A stretch of DNA of 64,000 bases, from the NCBI RefSeq assembly GCF_008119665.1, contig NZ_CP043046.1, positions 1,426,001 through 1,490,000 on the forward strand, read 5' to 3'. The notes beneath the pieces were generated by a model. The model worked only from the letters and a program-made list of their open reading frames with translations, was not told the DNA's origin and made no database searches. Position numbers and translations under genes: made by a program. Source of the stretch: Pigmentiphaga aceris (GTDB taxonomy: Bacteria; Pseudomonadota; Gammaproteobacteria; Burkholderiales; Burkholderiaceae_B). Positions 10,474-20,405 of the stretch are shown here, one piece after another. Each line of letters begins with the position of its first letter. Position 1 is the first letter of the stretch.

Positions 10474-11379
10474 ATGAAGACCACGTCCTCCCAGCCGCTG
10501 ATCCCTGTTCTCGCCGTGGTTGGCGTGGGACTGATCGGCGGCTCGTTCATTTCTGCGCTGCGTCATGCAGGGCAGGTCGGTCATGTGATTGGCGTCGGTC
10601 GCAACGCACAGACCCTGGCGCGCGCACAAGCGCTTGGTTTGATCGATGAGGCTGCGTCGCCGGAAGATGCTGCTGCACGCGCCGACCTGATCTTGCTGGC
10701 GACCCCGGTGGGGGCGTTGCCGGCCGTGTTTGCGGCGATTGCCCCGCATCTGCGCCCGGGTACCGTGGTCACGGATGCGGGCAGCACCAAACAGGACGTC
10801 ATTGCCGCCGCATACAAGGGGCTTGGCGCACGCATCGACCAGTTCGTGCCCGCACACCCCATTGCCGGCAGCGACCGCCAAGGCCCTGAAGCGGCCGATG
10901 CCGCGCTGTACCGTGGTCGCACCGTGATCCTGGCACCGCTGGCCGAGAGCCGCCCGGCAGACGTCGAGCTGGTGCGCAGTGTCTGGCGTCATTGCGGGGC
11001 CGCGGTGGTGCAACTCACGGCTGAAACGCACGACGCCGTTTTTGCGTCGGTCAGCCACCTTCCTCACTTGCTGGCCTTTGCCTATATGAATCAGGTGGCT
11101 GCCGCGCCGGACGCGGCCACGCGCCTGGCCTTGGCCGGCAGCGGTTTCCGCGATTTCACTCGCATCGCAGGCAGTTCGCCTGAAATGTGGCGCGATATTT
11201 TCATTTCCAATCGACCCGCCTTGCTGGCCGAGTTGGAGCAGGTGCAGGCGATGCTGGACACGTATCGCGATGCCTTGTTGACGGATGACGTGGCGCGGCT
11301 GGAAGGTCTGCTCGGCAATGCTTCCGACACCCGCCGCACCTGGCTTCCCGTTGCTCCCACCGATTTCCTGGATCTTTGA
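10474..11379 (+). CDS. tyrA: prephenate dehydrogenase
   Basis: NAD(P)-dependent oxidative decarboxylation of prephenate (or arogenate) for tyrosine synthesis. The 301-residue protein has the Rossmann motif VGVGLIGGS near residues 13-21 and the family segments TDAGSTK and HPIAGSD. There is no fused chorismate mutase, which fits the mutase being in PheA. I chose the ATG at 10474 because AGGG lies 9 bases upstream; the ATG at 10465 is an alternative. It ends 3 bases before aroA. Whether it prefers prephenate or arogenate cannot be told here. Confidence 0.94.
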   Translation: MKTTSSQPLIPVLAVVGVGLIGGSFISALRHAGQVGHVIGVGRNAQTLARAQALGLIDEAASPEDAAARADLILLATPVGALPAVFAAIAPHLRPGTVVTDAGSTKQDVIAAAYKGLGARIDQFVPAHPIAGSDRQGPEAADAALYRGRTVILAPLAESRPADVELVRSVWRHCGAAVVQLTAETHDAVFASVSHLPHLLAFAYMNQVAAAPDAATRLALAGSGFRDFTRIAGSSPEMWRDIFISNRPALLAELEQVQAMLDTYRDALLTDDVARLEGLLGNASDTRRTWLPVAPTDFLDL

Positions 11380-11382
11380 TCG

Positions 11383-12750
11383 ATGAGTCTGTCTACGTCT
11401 TCTGCCCGTCCTGCCTTCCTTGATCTGCAACCGGTGCGCCGTGCGCGTGGTGAGATCGTGCTGCCGGGCTCCAAGAGCATTTCCAATCGTGTGCTGCTGC
11501 TGGCGGCGCTGGCGGCCGGGTCCACGACCGTGCACGGTCTGCTCGATTCGGACGACACCCGCGTGATGCTCGATGGCCTGCGCAAGCTGGGTGTGCAGGT
11601 CAAGGCAGGTGATGCTGCCGACGAATATGTGGTCACCGGCGTGCCGCGTTTTCCTGGCGAGAAGGCAGACATCTTCCTGGGTAATGCCGGCACCGCGTTT
11701 CGTCCGCTGACCGCCGCGTTGGCGCTGATGGGCGGCGACTACCAATTGCATGGCGTACCGCGCATGCACGAGCGTCCGATCGGTGATCTGGTCGACGCCT
11801 TGCGTGGTCTGGGCGCGAATGTGACCTATCAGGGCAACGAAGGTTATCCGCCGCTGGCGATCGGCCAAGGCAAGCTGGACCTGAGCAAACCCGTGCGGGT
11901 GAAGGGCAATGTGTCCAGCCAGTTTCTGACGGCCTTGCTGCTGGCCGCCCCGCTTGCGACCGCATCGACGGGCAGCGACTTCCATCTGGAAGTGGACGGC
12001 GAACTGATCTCCAAGCCCTACGTCGACATGACCATCAAGCTGATGGCGCGTTTCGGCGTGACCGTCAGCCGCGACGGCTGGCAGCGCTTCAGCGTGCCGG
12101 CCAATGCACGTTATGTGTCGCCGGGTGAAATCTGGGTGGAAGGCGATGCCTCGTCGGCGTCCTACTTCCTGGCGCTGGGCGCGATCGGTGGTGGTCCGGT
12201 GCGTGTGCGCGGCGTGGGCCGCGACAGCATTCAGGGTGACGTGTCCTTTGCCGACACATTGGCCGAACTGGGCGTGCAGGTCTTGCAGGGCGACGACTGG
12301 ATCGAGACTTGCGGCGTGAGTGTGGCAAACGGCGAAAAGCTGCGTGCCTTCGACACCGACTTCAATCTGATTCCCGATGCCGCCATGACGGCTGCCGTGC
12401 TGGCCTTGTACGCCGATGGCCCGTGCCGTCTGCGCAACATCGGCAGCTGGCGCGTGAAGGAAACCGACCGCATCCACGCCATGCACACCGAATTGGTGAA
12501 GCTCGGCGCAACCGTGGAAAGCGGCCCTGACTGGCTGACGGTGACACCGCCCGCCGCTGATGCCTGGCGCACGGCCGAGATCGGCACCTGGGACGACCAT
12601 CGCATGGCCATGTGCTTCTCGCTGGCCAGCTTCGGCGGCGTGCCGCTGCGCATTCTCGATCCCGATTGCGTCAGCAAGACTTTCCCGACTTACTTCGAGG
12701 TCTTCGGCGGCTTGGTCGCCGGAGCCGATACTGCCAAGGCACCGACTTGA
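11383..12750 (+). CDS. aroA: 3-phosphoshikimate 1-carboxyvinyltransferase (EPSP synthase)
   Basis: Transfers the enolpyruvyl group of PEP to shikimate-3-phosphate in the chorismate pathway. The 455-residue protein shows [10 protein letters not shown] near residue 27, the PEP-site motif [10 protein letters not shown] near 105, and the WRVKETDR motif near 357. These are class I EPSP synthase features. It begins 3 bases after tyrA. Its stop codon overlaps the TTG start of cmk in TTGA. The next upstream gene supplies tyrosine, so the operon groups the chorismate branch with its precursor. Confidence 0.97.
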   Translation: MSLSTSSARPAFLDLQPVRRARGEIVLPGSKSISNRVLLLAALAAGSTTVHGLLDSDDTRVMLDGLRKLGVQVKAGDAADEYVVTGVPRFPGEKADIFLGNAGTAFRPLTAALALMGGDYQLHGVPRMHERPIGDLVDALRGLGANVTYQGNEGYPPLAIGQGKLDLSKPVRVKGNVSSQFLTALLLAAPLATASTGSDFHLEVDGELISKPYVDMTIKLMARFGVTVSRDGWQRFSVPANARYVSPGEIWVEGDASSASYFLALGAIGGGPVRVRGVGRDSIQGDVSFADTLAELGVQVLQGDDWIETCGVSVANGEKLRAFDTDFNLIPDAAMTAAVLALYADGPCRLRNIGSWRVKETDRIHAMHTELVKLGATVESGPDWLTVTPPAADAWRTAEIGTWDDHRMAMCFSLASFGGVPLRILDPDCVSKTFPTYFEVFGGLVAGADTAKAPT

Positions 12751-13424
12751 AACCCTCCGCCATCCCCGTCATCACCATTGATGGCCCGACCGCATCCGGC
12801 AAGGGTACGGTTGCCTGCCGTGTCGCCGCCGTCCTGGGCTGGCATGTGCTCGACAGCGGCGCGCTGTATCGCCTGACCGCTCTCACGTGCATCAAGCGTG
12901 GCATCGGCATCCATCAGGTGGGGCAGATTGCCGATGCCGCTGCCTACCTGGACGTGGTGTTCAAGGGTGACGAGATCCTGATGCACGGTCAGGATGTGAC
13001 TGCGGCGATCCGCCAGGAAGCCGTGGGCGAGTTCGCGTCGCGGGTGGCTGCGCTCGAACCGGTGCGCGCCGCCTTGCTCGCCCGTCAGCGAGAATTCCGT
13101 CAGGCCCCAGGCTTGGTGGCCGACGGACGGGACATGGGCACGGTAGTGTTTCCCGATGCCCACCTGAAGGTTTTCCTGATCGCCAGCGCCCGCGCGCGGG
13201 CCGAAAGGCGCTATAAGCAGTTGATCGAAAAGGGTTTTTCCGCTAATATCGATGAGATATCGCGGGACTTGGAGGCGCGCGATGCACGAGATTCGCAGCG
13301 CCTTCACGCTCCGTTGACCCCCGCGCAAGATGCGCTGCGGCTGGACTCGTCGGCACTCGACGTCGATCAGACCGTGAATCAGGTTCTCGACTGGTACAAA
13401 GATCGAACTCAAGCGGTGCAGTAA
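12747..13424 (+). CDS. cmk: cytidylate kinase
   Basis: Phosphorylates CMP and dCMP. The P-loop GPTASGKGT occurs near residues 13-21 and the conserved [13 protein letters not shown] near 129. The start is inferred to be the TTG at 12747 (Leu codon in the open frame), overlapping the aroA stop as TTGA; this gives 225 residues, the normal family length. No ATG is present between that codon and the P-loop, and upstream in-frame residues do not look like Cmk. Position between aroA and rpsA is conserved in proteobacteria. Confidence 0.92.
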   Translation: MKPSAIPVITIDGPTASGKGTVACRVAAVLGWHVLDSGALYRLTALTCIKRGIGIHQVGQIADAAAYLDVVFKGDEILMHGQDVTAAIRQEAVGEFASRVAALEPVRAALLARQREFRQAPGLVADGRDMGTVVFPDAHLKVFLIASARARAERRYKQLIEKGFSANIDEISRDLEARDARDSQRLHAPLTPAQDALRLDSSALDVDQTVNQVLDWYKDRTQAVQ

Positions 13425-13797
13425 TACAACGCTTTGGTCGCTGTTTTGGTCCCAGATCGATTTTTGAATAAGTAGTAATGGCCGGAATATTTAGCCCGGC
13501 ACTTTTGCCTTATTCAAATGCTGAGCCTGCATGCTTGAGCGCAGTAGCATCAGTCCGATTTCTCCACCGCCGCATGTTTATCTTGTGGATTACCCGCAAG
13601 ATATTTCCCGACGGGAACATACGGCCGATGTGGATGGTCTAAATCCGAATGCAAGACATGGCTGCGCCGCGCAAGCGTTGCTGCCATGCAAACCGCCTCA
13701 GCAATGAGGCTTTTTTCCAACTCCACCGACAGGCGAGTTTCAGGGCGAATATCTCTCCCACTCCCTGAAAGTGTGTAACCGGCAGGTCCCCTACTCA
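13425..13797 (+). other. rpsA leader region
   Basis: A 373-base gap between cmk and rpsA with no convincing gene. It must contain the rpsA promoter and the 5' leader, where ribosomal protein S1 autoregulates in other bacteria. A short terminator-like hairpin lies at 13695-13716. An imperfect GC-rich inverted repeat is visible around 13482-13500 (GGCCGG / CCCGGC). Confidence 0.5.
13695..13716 (+). terminator. terminator-like hairpin upstream of rpsA
   Basis: GCCTCA-GCAA-TGAGGC is followed by six T residues, 82 bases before the rpsA ATG. It may end the cmk transcript, or act as an attenuator in the rpsA leader. Confidence 0.6.
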
Positions 13798-15507
13798 ATG
13801 TCATCGGTTTCCGAAAATCAATTCGCAGGCGAAGAAAGCTTTGCCTCGATGTTCGAAGAAAGCATCAAGAAGCAAGAGATGAAGTCCGGCGAGGTCATCA
13901 CCGCCGAAGTGGTCCGTATCGACCACAACTTCGTCGTTGTGAACGCAGGCCTGAAGTCCGAAGCGCTGATCCCGCTGGAAGAATTCCTGAACGACCAGGG
14001 CGAGCTCGAAGTTGCTGAAGGCGATTTCGTGTCCGTGGCTATCGACGCACTGGAAAACGGCTACGGCGACACCGTGTTGTCGCGTGACCGTGCAAAGCGC
14101 CTGGCTGCTTGGCTGCAACTCGAACAAGCGCTGGAATCCGGCGAATTGGTTACCGGCACGATCACCAGCAAGGTCAAGGGCGGCCTGACCGTCATGACCA
14201 ACGCCATCCGCGCCTTCCTGCCGGGTTCGCTGGTCGACATGCGTCCCGTCAAGGACACCACGCCGTACGAAGGCAAGACCCTGGAATTCAAGGTCATCAA
14301 GCTGGATCGCAAGCGCAACAACGTCGTGTTGTCGCGTCGTGCCGTGCTTGAAGCCAACATGGGCGAAGAGCGTCAGAAGCTGCTCGAAACGCTGCACGAA
14401 GGCGCGATCGTCAATGGCGTGGTCAAGAACATCACCGACTACGGCGCATTCGTGGACCTGGGCGGTATCGACGGCCTGCTGCACATCACCGATCTGGCAT
14501 GGCGTCGTGTGCGTCACCCGTCGGAAGTCCTGACCGTTGGCCAGGAAATCCAAGCCAAGGTCCTGAAGTTCGACCAGGAAAAGAACCGCGTCTCGCTGGG
14601 CGTGAAGCAGCTGGGCGAAGATCCGTGGGTGGGCCTGTCGCGTCGCTACCCGCAAAGCACCCGCCTGTTCGGCAAGGTCACCAACCTGACCGACTACGGT
14701 GCATTCGTTGAAGTCGAAGCCGGTATCGAAGGTCTGGTCCACGTGTCCGAAATGGACTGGACCAACAAGAACGTTGATCCCAAGAAGGTTGTGACCGTCG
14801 GCGAAGAAGTCGAAGTCATGGTCCTGGAAATCGACGAAGACCGTCGTCGTATCTCGCTGGGCATGAAGCAGTGCCGCGCGAACCCGTGGGAAGACTTCTC
14901 GGCCAACCACAAGCGTGGTGACAAGGTCCGCGGCGCCATCAAGTCGATCACCGACTTCGGCGTGTTCGTCGGCCTGCCGGGCGGCATCGATGGTCTGGTG
15001 CACCTGTCTGACCTGTCCTGGAGCGAAACCGGCGAAGACGCCGTGCGTAACTTCAAGAAGGGTGACGAAGTTGAAGCCGTGGTTCTGGGCATCGACACCG
15101 ACAAGGAACGCATCTCGCTGGGCATCAAGCAGCTGGAAGGCGATCCGTTCACGAACTTCGTGGCAACGTACGACAAGGGCATGGTTGTCCCGGGTACCGT
15201 CAAGTCCGTCGAAGCACGTGGCGCTGTCGTGACCCTGTCGGCTGATGTCGAAGGCTATCTGCGCGCATCCGAAATGTCGACTGGCCGTGTCGAAGACGCG
15301 ACCACCGTCATGAAGGCTGGCGAAGAACTCGAACTGATGATCCTGAACATCGACCGCAAGTCGCGTTCGATCCAGCTGTCGATCAAGGCCAAGGACAGCG
15401 CAGAGACGGCTGACGCCATCGCTCGTATGTCGGAAGCCAGCGCTTCGTCGGGCACCACGAACCTGGGCGCCCTGCTGAAGGCTAAGCTCGACCAACAAAA
15501 CGGCTAA
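13798..15507 (+). CDS. rpsA: 30S ribosomal protein S1
   Basis: The mRNA-binding ribosomal protein needed to initiate on structured messages. The 569-residue protein has six S1 repeats at roughly 30-95, 113-178, 199-267, 284-353, 371-440 and 457-526. Repeats 3-6 each show the DYGAFV/DFGVFV-type strand and a GLVH or GLLH motif. The ATG at 13798 starts MSSVSENQF, and the six-domain length agrees with E. coli S1. No ideal Shine-Dalgarno precedes it, as is common for rpsA. ihfB follows 18 bases later. Confidence 0.97.
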   Translation: MSSVSENQFAGEESFASMFEESIKKQEMKSGEVITAEVVRIDHNFVVVNAGLKSEALIPLEEFLNDQGELEVAEGDFVSVAIDALENGYGDTVLSRDRAKRLAAWLQLEQALESGELVTGTITSKVKGGLTVMTNAIRAFLPGSLVDMRPVKDTTPYEGKTLEFKVIKLDRKRNNVVLSRRAVLEANMGEERQKLLETLHEGAIVNGVVKNITDYGAFVDLGGIDGLLHITDLAWRRVRHPSEVLTVGQEIQAKVLKFDQEKNRVSLGVKQLGEDPWVGLSRRYPQSTRLFGKVTNLTDYGAFVEVEAGIEGLVHVSEMDWTNKNVDPKKVVTVGEEVEVMVLEIDEDRRRISLGMKQCRANPWEDFSANHKRGDKVRGAIKSITDFGVFVGLPGGIDGLVHLSDLSWSETGEDAVRNFKKGDEVEAVVLGIDTDKERISLGIKQLEGDPFTNFVATYDKGMVVPGTVKSVEARGAVVTLSADVEGYLRASEMSTGRVEDATTVMKAGEELELMILNIDRKSRSIQLSIKAKDSAETADAIARMSEASASSGTTNLGALLKAKLDQQNG

Positions 15508-15525
15508 TCAAGGAGTCCTGACGGG

Positions 15526-15864
15526 ATGAGCAATGCATCGGATGCTGGCATGATTTCCATGACGAAATCCGAATTGATCGCCCGTCTGGCGGCTCGCTAT
15601 CCGCAGCTGGTCGCCAAGGATGCCGATTACGCAGTGAAGACGATTCTCGACGCGATGGCCCAATCCTTATCGGAAGGTCATCGCATCGAAATCCGGGGTT
15701 TCGGCAGTTTTTCGCTGTCGAAGCGCCCACCGCGTATCGGTCGCAATCCCAAGTCTGGCGAACGGGTGCTGGTCCCTGAAAAACGGGTACCGCACTTCAA
15801 GGCCGGCAAGGAATTGCGCGAACGTGTCGATGGCCCGCTGGACAGCGCCGCCTCGACCGGTTGA
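15526..15864 (+). CDS. ihfB: integration host factor subunit beta
   Basis: Partner of IhfA in a DNA-bending nucleoid protein. The 112 residues contain the family N-terminus [10 protein letters not shown], the beta-arm region with NPKSGE, and [16 protein letters not shown] 10 bases before the ATG at 15526 supports that start, which adds 11 residues before the canonical MTKSE; an ATG at 15559 would give the classic length but lacks a Shine-Dalgarno. The gene follows rpsA, the usual order, and ends before a strong terminator. Confidence 0.94.
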   Translation: MSNASDAGMISMTKSELIARLAARYPQLVAKDADYAVKTILDAMAQSLSEGHRIEIRGFGSFSLSKRPPRIGRNPKSGERVLVPEKRVPHFKAGKELRERVDGPLDSAASTG

Positions 15865-15910
15865 TTTGCCCTGTTTTGCGATCTGATTGGTTATCGCTGG
15901 TCAGACAAAC

Positions 15911-15945
15911 AAACGCCCCCGCGTAGCAATACGCGGGGGCGTTTG
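15911..15945. terminator. strong terminator after ihfB
   Basis: A perfect 15-bp stem AAACGCCCCCGCGTA / TACGCGGGGGCGTTT with a GCAA loop. The T run is only three bases, but the stem is very stable. Confidence 0.8.
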
Positions 15946-16073
15946 CATTGGTGCTTGCTCATTTGGTTTTTGCTGAGTCGTACTTACTAAGTCGGTGCTT
16001 GCTAAGGGCTTTCCCCTTACCTCGGGTAAACCTAGTCGAAGTCATCGCAACATGCGTGCACAATTCCCTAAAA

Positions 16074-16112
16074 TTCGTATTAAGAACATTGGTTCGTTAT
16101 TAGAACAAAATA
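16074..16112 (+). promoter_or_regulatory. candidate operator upstream of the Bug-protein gene
   Basis: Two related 15-mers, TTCGTATTAAGAACA (16074-16088) and TTCGTTATTAGAACA (16093-16107), are spaced 19 bases apart. Within this stretch CGTTATT and AATAACG form an inverted repeat and GTTC/GAAC flank it. The region lies 25-63 bases before the start codon, where a regulator would act. Confidence 0.45.
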
Positions 16113-16136
16113 ACGCGATTTCAAGGGGATCGACGC

Positions 16137-17150
16137 ATGAAGCTTCGCAGCACTGATATCACACGCCGCCGTGTTCTTGCACTGCTTGTCCACAGTGGAC
16201 TCGCCACTGCTGGCCTGGGGGCCGCCACGATAAGCAGCGCCCACGCTCAGGACTTTCCCACCAAGCCGATCACCATCGTGGTGCCGTTCTCGGCAGGCGG
16301 TACGACGGATATCCTGGCGCGCATCGTGGCGCAGAACCTGCAGGCCGAACTCAAGCAGCCGATCGTGGTGGACAACCGGGCTGGTGCTGCAGGCAATATT
16401 GGTGCGCAGGCGGTTGCACGCGCGCAGCCAGATGGCTACACCTTGCTGCTGGGTACCGTGGGTACGCATGCCATCAACGGTGCGTTGTACAAGAAGCTGG
16501 GCTTTGATCCGGTCAAGGATTTCGCTCCGCTCACGCGCGTGGCCAACGTACCGAATCTGTTGGTGACCAATCCCGAACAGCCGTACAAGACGGTGCAGGA
16601 ACTGATCGCATACGCCAAGGCCAATCCGGGCAAGGTCAACTTTGGTTCATCGGGCGCTGGAACATCGATTCACCTGTCAGGCGAACTGTTCAAGCGTATG
16701 GCGGGCGTGGATATTCAGCACGTTCCCTACAAGGGAAGTGCGCCGGCATTGAGCGATCTGCTGGGCAACCAGATCGGCATCATGTTCGACAACATGCCTT
16801 CATCGATTTCACATGTGCGCAGCGGCAGGCTGCGTCCGCTGGCCGTTACCACCGCCAAGCGTTCACCAGAACTGCCCGACGTGCCGACTGTGGCGGAAGC
16901 CGGTGTACCGGGCTACGAGGCGAGTTCGTGGTTTGGCATGTTCGCACCTGCCAATACGCCAGCGCCGGTGCTGGCCCGTCTGCATGACGCGTTGATCAAG
17001 GCTCTGAGCGACCCGGGTGTCCGACAACGCATTGCCGAGCAGGGTGGCGAGCCGGTGACCGAGACGCCCGCGCAGTTCGCAGACTTCATCGCCGCAGAAA
17101 GCAAAAAATGGGGGGAGGTCGTGAAGCAGTCAGGCGCAAGCGTGGACTGA
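16137..17150 (+). CDS. Bug-family (TctC-like) tripartite tricarboxylate transporter substrate-binding protein
   Basis: A periplasmic binding protein of the Bug family, usually for carboxylates. Residues 1-37 form an export signal with TRRRVLALL, which looks partly Tat-like, and a SSAHAQ cleavage site. The mature protein begins with FPTKPITIVVPFSAGG and has the typical GNIGAQ and PDGYTLL stretches. No tctA/tctB membrane genes are beside it, as is common for Bug proteins. Its position next to aldarate catabolic genes suggests an aldarate or related acid as ligand, but this is only an inference. It is convergent with the dehydrogenase gene and has its own candidate operator. Confidence 0.9.
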   Translation: MKLRSTDITRRRVLALLVHSGLATAGLGAATISSAHAQDFPTKPITIVVPFSAGGTTDILARIVAQNLQAELKQPIVVDNRAGAAGNIGAQAVARAQPDGYTLLLGTVGTHAINGALYKKLGFDPVKDFAPLTRVANVPNLLVTNPEQPYKTVQELIAYAKANPGKVNFGSSGAGTSIHLSGELFKRMAGVDIQHVPYKGSAPALSDLLGNQIGIMFDNMPSSISHVRSGRLRPLAVTTAKRSPELPDVPTVAEAGVPGYEASSWFGMFAPANTPAPVLARLHDALIKALSDPGVRQRIAEQGGEPVTETPAQFADFIAAESKKWGEVVKQSGASVD

Positions 17151-17207
17151 TGTGGATTGATCCCGGGCCGGCGAGCTAGCCGGATCGTCATGGCGACGAT
17201 TGGATCG

Positions 17208-17253
17208 CACCCCAACGATCGGACAATACTGTCCTGATCGATGGGGTGTTTTT
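17208..17253 (+). terminator. terminator after the Bug-protein gene
   Basis: A long imperfect hairpin, with CACCCCA pairing TGGGGTG and inner pairs CGATC/GATCG and GACA/TGTC, is followed by five T residues. It lies in the convergent gap. Confidence 0.75.
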
Positions 17254-17370
17254 CATGGTGATGCAGGGCTTGCAGGTCGATCTGAGCTAGTTCGACTTGA
17301 GCCGTTTCGACCTGAGCCCAGCACATCACCATCTTATGTGCAACGGTGGTGTGCTCGTAAAAAGCCTGGA

Positions 17371-18954
17371 TTAGCCTTTCACGCGCTCGCCGTCTTTCAG
17401 GCGCCACAGGTTCAGCGGGTTGGCATCCTGCAGTGCCGGGGGCAGCAGGCGGTCCGGCAGATCCTGATACGACACCGGGCGCAGGAAGCGATCGATTGCC
17501 GAGGCACCCACCGAGGTGAACGCAGCGTTCGATGTGGCCGGGAAGGGGCCGCCGTGAACCATGGCATAACCAACTTCCACGCCGGTCGGGAAGCCGTTGG
17601 CCAGAATACGACCAACCTTGCGTTCCAGGACCGGCAGCAGGCGACGGGCGATGTCGTCGTCGCTGGCTTCGAGTTGCAGCGTGGCGGTCAACTGGCCTTC
17701 CACGTGTTCGGCGATGGCGATCAGTTCATCGACATCACGTGCCACCAGCACCAGCGAGCTGGGGCCGAAGACTTCGTCTTGCAGCGCGTGCGATGCCAGG
17801 AAGGTCGAGGCGTCGGTCACGAACACGGCGGGGCGTGCGCCCCAGGTGCCGGCTTCCGCTTCCACGCCTTCGCCCAGCGAGGTGACGCCAGCCTGGCTGC
17901 GCAGTTGCGACACGCCCTTTTCGTAGGCGTCGAAAATGCCCGGGGTCAGCATGGTTGCCGACCCTTTCTTGACGACCGCTTCTGCGGCCGCCTGACGGAA
18001 ACGCTGCAGATCGGGGCTGTCCAATGCCACAACCAGACCGGGGTTGGTGCAGAACTGGCCGACGCCCATGGTCAGGGAATCAACGAAATCCTGGCCGATC
18101 TTTTCAGCACGCGCGGCGAGTGCGCCCGGCAGCAGGAACACCGGGTTGATGCTGCTCATTTCAGCGTAGACCGGAATCGGTTCCGGGCGTGCATTGGCGA
18201 TGCGCACCAGCGCCAGGCCACCTTGACGCGAACCGGTGAAGCCGACGGCCTTGATGACCGGATGCGCAACCAGTGCTTCGCCCAGTTGGCGACCGGCACC
18301 GATCAGCAGCGAGAAAACGCCTTCCGGCAGGCCAGCATCGGCCACGGCCTTCTGGATTGCCTGACCGACCAGTTCCGAGGTACCCAGGTGGGCGCTGTGT
18401 GCCTTGACGATGACCGGTGCGCCGGCAGCCAGTGCCGATGCGGTGTCACCACCCGCGACCGAGAAGGCCAGCGGGAAGTTGCTGGCACCGAACACGGCGA
18501 CGGGGCCGAGCGGAATTTTGGCCAGACGCAGGTCCACGCGCGGCATGGGCTTGCGCTCGGGCTGTGCGGGGTCGATGGTGGCGGTCAGGTGGTGGCCGCT
18601 GCGAACCACTTGCGCGAACATGCGCAACTGGCCGACGGTACGGCCGCGCTCGCCTTGCAGGCGGGCGATCGGCAGGGCGCTTTCCTGGTGGGCACGGTTG
18701 ATCAGCTCATCACCGAGGTCCAGTATGTTCTGAGCAATCGCTTCCAGGAACTTGGCGCGGACTTCCGGCGTGGTGGCACGGTAAGTGTCGAAGGCGGCTT
18801 GCGCCAGCGACGCAGCACGATCCACTTCAGCGCTTCCGCCCAGACCGAATTCAGGTTCCAGGTCTGCACGGGTCACTGCGTCGATGGCACGCAGGGTGCC
18901 AAGGTTGCCACGAACGCTGCTTGCGCCGATCAGCATGTTGCCGGTAATGGGCAT
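17371..18954 (-). CDS. 2,5-dioxovalerate (2-oxoglutarate semialdehyde) dehydrogenase
   Basis: An NADP-type aldehyde dehydrogenase that oxidises 2-oxoglutarate semialdehyde to 2-oxoglutarate, the last step of aldarate and pentose oxidative catabolism. The 527 residues show the ALDH fold: [11 protein letters not shown], the GFTGSR segment, Glu in [10 protein letters not shown] and the nucleophilic Cys in QFCTNPG, a version typical of this subfamily. ATG 18954 is chosen because AGGAG sits 6 bases upstream; a GTG lies one codon before. Its neighbours KdgD and GarD supply the substrate. A TTGTACGA-type element lies about 36 bases upstream of the start. Confidence 0.92.
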   Translation of the reverse strand: MPITGNMLIGASSVRGNLGTLRAIDAVTRADLEPEFGLGGSAEVDRAASLAQAAFDTYRATTPEVRAKFLEAIAQNILDLGDELINRAHQESALPIARLQGERGRTVGQLRMFAQVVRSGHHLTATIDPAQPERKPMPRVDLRLAKIPLGPVAVFGASNFPLAFSVAGGDTASALAAGAPVIVKAHSAHLGTSELVGQAIQKAVADAGLPEGVFSLLIGAGRQLGEALVAHPVIKAVGFTGSRQGGLALVRIANARPEPIPVYAEMSSINPVFLLPGALAARAEKIGQDFVDSLTMGVGQFCTNPGLVVALDSPDLQRFRQAAAEAVVKKGSATMLTPGIFDAYEKGVSQLRSQAGVTSLGEGVEAEAGTWGARPAVFVTDASTFLASHALQDEVFGPSSLVLVARDVDELIAIAEHVEGQLTATLQLEASDDDIARRLLPVLERKVGRILANGFPTGVEVGYAMVHGGPFPATSNAAFTSVGASAIDRFLRPVSYQDLPDRLLPPALQDANPLNLWRLKDGERVKG

Positions 18955-18989
18955 CACAAACTCCTGTCAGAAATAGCTATGCGGCAACG

Positions 18990-19009
18990 CAACATACGTT
19001 GTCGTACAA
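18990..19009 (-). promoter_or_regulatory. candidate GntR operator upstream of the semialdehyde dehydrogenase gene
   Basis: On the minus strand the 20-base element begins TTGTACGACAACGTATG. It shares its first eight bases with elements upstream of kdgD and garD in the same block. Confidence 0.5.
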
Positions 19010-19063
19010 CATAAAGCTCAATCATTGATGGTAGTCGATCTTGGATGGCTCCACATGGAACAA

Positions 19064-19094
19064 GGCGCCGGGTGCGATCATGCCGCCCGGCGCC
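19064..19094 (-). terminator. hairpin downstream of kdgD
   Basis: A 9-bp perfect stem GGCGCCGGG / CCCGGCGCC with a 13-base loop lies between the kdgD end and the dehydrogenase promoter region. The minus-strand tail is only weakly T-rich (TTGTT), so termination is likely but not certain. Confidence 0.5.
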
Positions 19095-19179
19095 TGTCAT
19101 CCAACTTGAATTCTGTCCTGCGTACGATCAGCGTCGACAAAGCCAACTGCACTGGCCAGCAACACTGATCGTAACCGGA

Positions 19180-20094
19180 TTACTGCGGGCCCAGCTTCTT
19201 GATCAGGGCGTCGAGCTGTGCCAGCTCGCTTTCGTTCAGGTCGGTCAGCGGTGCGCGAACCGGGCCTGCATCGTGGCCAACCAGCTTGGCACCGGCCTTG
19301 ACGATGCTGACTGCATAACCGGCCTTGCGGTTGCGGATGTCGAGGTAGGGCAGGAAGAAGTCGTCGATCAGGCGACCGGTGGTGGCGCTGTCACCCGCGG
19401 CAACGGCGTTGTAGAACTCCATCGCGGTCTTCGGGATGAAGTTGAACACAGCCGACGAGTACACCGGCACGCCCAGGGCGCGATAGGCCTCGGCATAGAC
19501 TTCGGCGGTGGGCAGGCCGCCCAGGTACGAGAAGCGATCGCCCAGCTTGCGGCGCACGCGGACCATGCTTTCGATGTCGCCCACGCCGTCCTTGAAGCCG
19601 ATCAGGTTGGGGTTGCGTTCAGCCAGGCCAACCAGTTGGTCGGCGTTGAGCTTCGAGTTGGCGCGGTTGTAAACGATCACGCCGATGTCGAGTGCCTTGC
19701 AAACCTCTTCCACGTGACGGGCGATACCGTCTTGCGAGGCTTCGGTCAGGTAGTGCGGCAGCAGCAGCACGCCCTTGGCACCCAGACGCTGAGCTTCCTT
19801 GCCATAGGCAATGGCAGTGCGGGTCGGGCCGCCGATGCCGGCGATGATCGGCACCAGGTTGGCGCAGGTGTCGACAGCCGTTTTCACGACGCTCGAGTAT
19901 TCGTCATGCGACAGCGAGAAGAACTCACCGGTGCCGCCAGCTGCGAACAGTGCGGTTGCACCGTAGGGTGCCAGCCACTCCAGGCGCTCGGCATAGGTCT
20001 TCGGGCGGAAATTGCCTTGCTCGTCAAAGTCGGTGACGGGGAAGGAAAGCAGGCCCTGAGAAACGATTTGCTTGAGTTCCTGGGGTGATGTCAT
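19180..20094 (-). CDS. kdgD: 5-dehydro-4-deoxyglucarate dehydratase
   Basis: A DapA-superfamily TIM-barrel enzyme that dehydrates and decarboxylates 5-keto-4-deoxyglucarate to 2-oxoglutarate semialdehyde. The 304 residues contain the substrate-loop [10 protein letters not shown] near 55-64, the VYNRANSK strand near 138-145 and the Schiff-base lysine in [10 protein letters not shown] near 168. The PHYLTEASQ segment also matches this family rather than DapA. The gene lies between its pathway partners, each in a separate transcription unit. An operator-like element sits 54 bases upstream of the ATG. Confidence 0.94.
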   Translation of the reverse strand: MTSPQELKQIVSQGLLSFPVTDFDEQGNFRPKTYAERLEWLAPYGATALFAAGGTGEFFSLSHDEYSSVVKTAVDTCANLVPIIAGIGGPTRTAIAYGKEAQRLGAKGVLLLPHYLTEASQDGIARHVEEVCKALDIGVIVYNRANSKLNADQLVGLAERNPNLIGFKDGVGDIESMVRVRRKLGDRFSYLGGLPTAEVYAEAYRALGVPVYSSAVFNFIPKTAMEFYNAVAAGDSATTGRLIDDFFLPYLDIRNRKAGYAVSIVKAGAKLVGHDAGPVRAPLTDLNESELAQLDALIKKLGPQ

Positions 20095-20147
20095 GGTGAT
20101 CGCGTCCTGTTACCGCCGAGAGGGCGTGTGCGAGTGGATAAGGTTAA

Positions 20148-20166
20148 GTCGTATGTCATCGTACAA
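20148..20166 (-). promoter_or_regulatory. candidate GntR operator upstream of kdgD
   Basis: On the minus strand TTGTACGATGACATACGAC, 54-72 bases upstream of the kdgD ATG. It has partial dyad symmetry around GTACGA...ATACGAC and matches the elements near garD and the dehydrogenase gene. Confidence 0.55.
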
Positions 20167-20369
20167 CTGGTTAAACAAAAGGGCAACCGGTTCGACTTGT
20201 CCGACAGCCCCGGATTTACCCTTGAATCACAGGGCTGGGTAATCCGGCGTTGGCTATCGGCAACAGGATCAAAGGCCTGATCCTGCAGTCCGTGCTGTTC
20301 AAGGCGCTATTTTGTTGGCGTGCGACGTCGGTCGATATGCAGGTACGAGTCGTCTGATGCCCAGAGTAG

Positions 20370-20403
20370 ACACGTATGATCGACACGTACGATCAGTACG
20401 TGT
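20370..20403. repeat. direct and inverted repeats at the end of the gntR gene
   Basis: ACACGTATGATC (20370-20381) and ACACGTACGATC (20383-20394) are near-identical direct repeats. The second also forms a perfect palindrome with GTACGTGT (20396-20403), giving an 8-bp stem that is followed by T residues on the plus strand. It may be a terminator or a further regulator site, since it contains the CGTAYGA core. Confidence 0.5.
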
Positions 20404-20405
20404 TT

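Noticed and set aside
12612..12746. Longer cmk start inside aroA
   Set aside because: The upstream part is an out-of-frame read of the aroA end and does not resemble Cmk; the TTG at 12747 gives the usual length.
13550..13804. Minus-strand open frame in the rpsA leader
   Set aside because: It overlaps the rpsA start, has no likeness to a known family and no good start signal.
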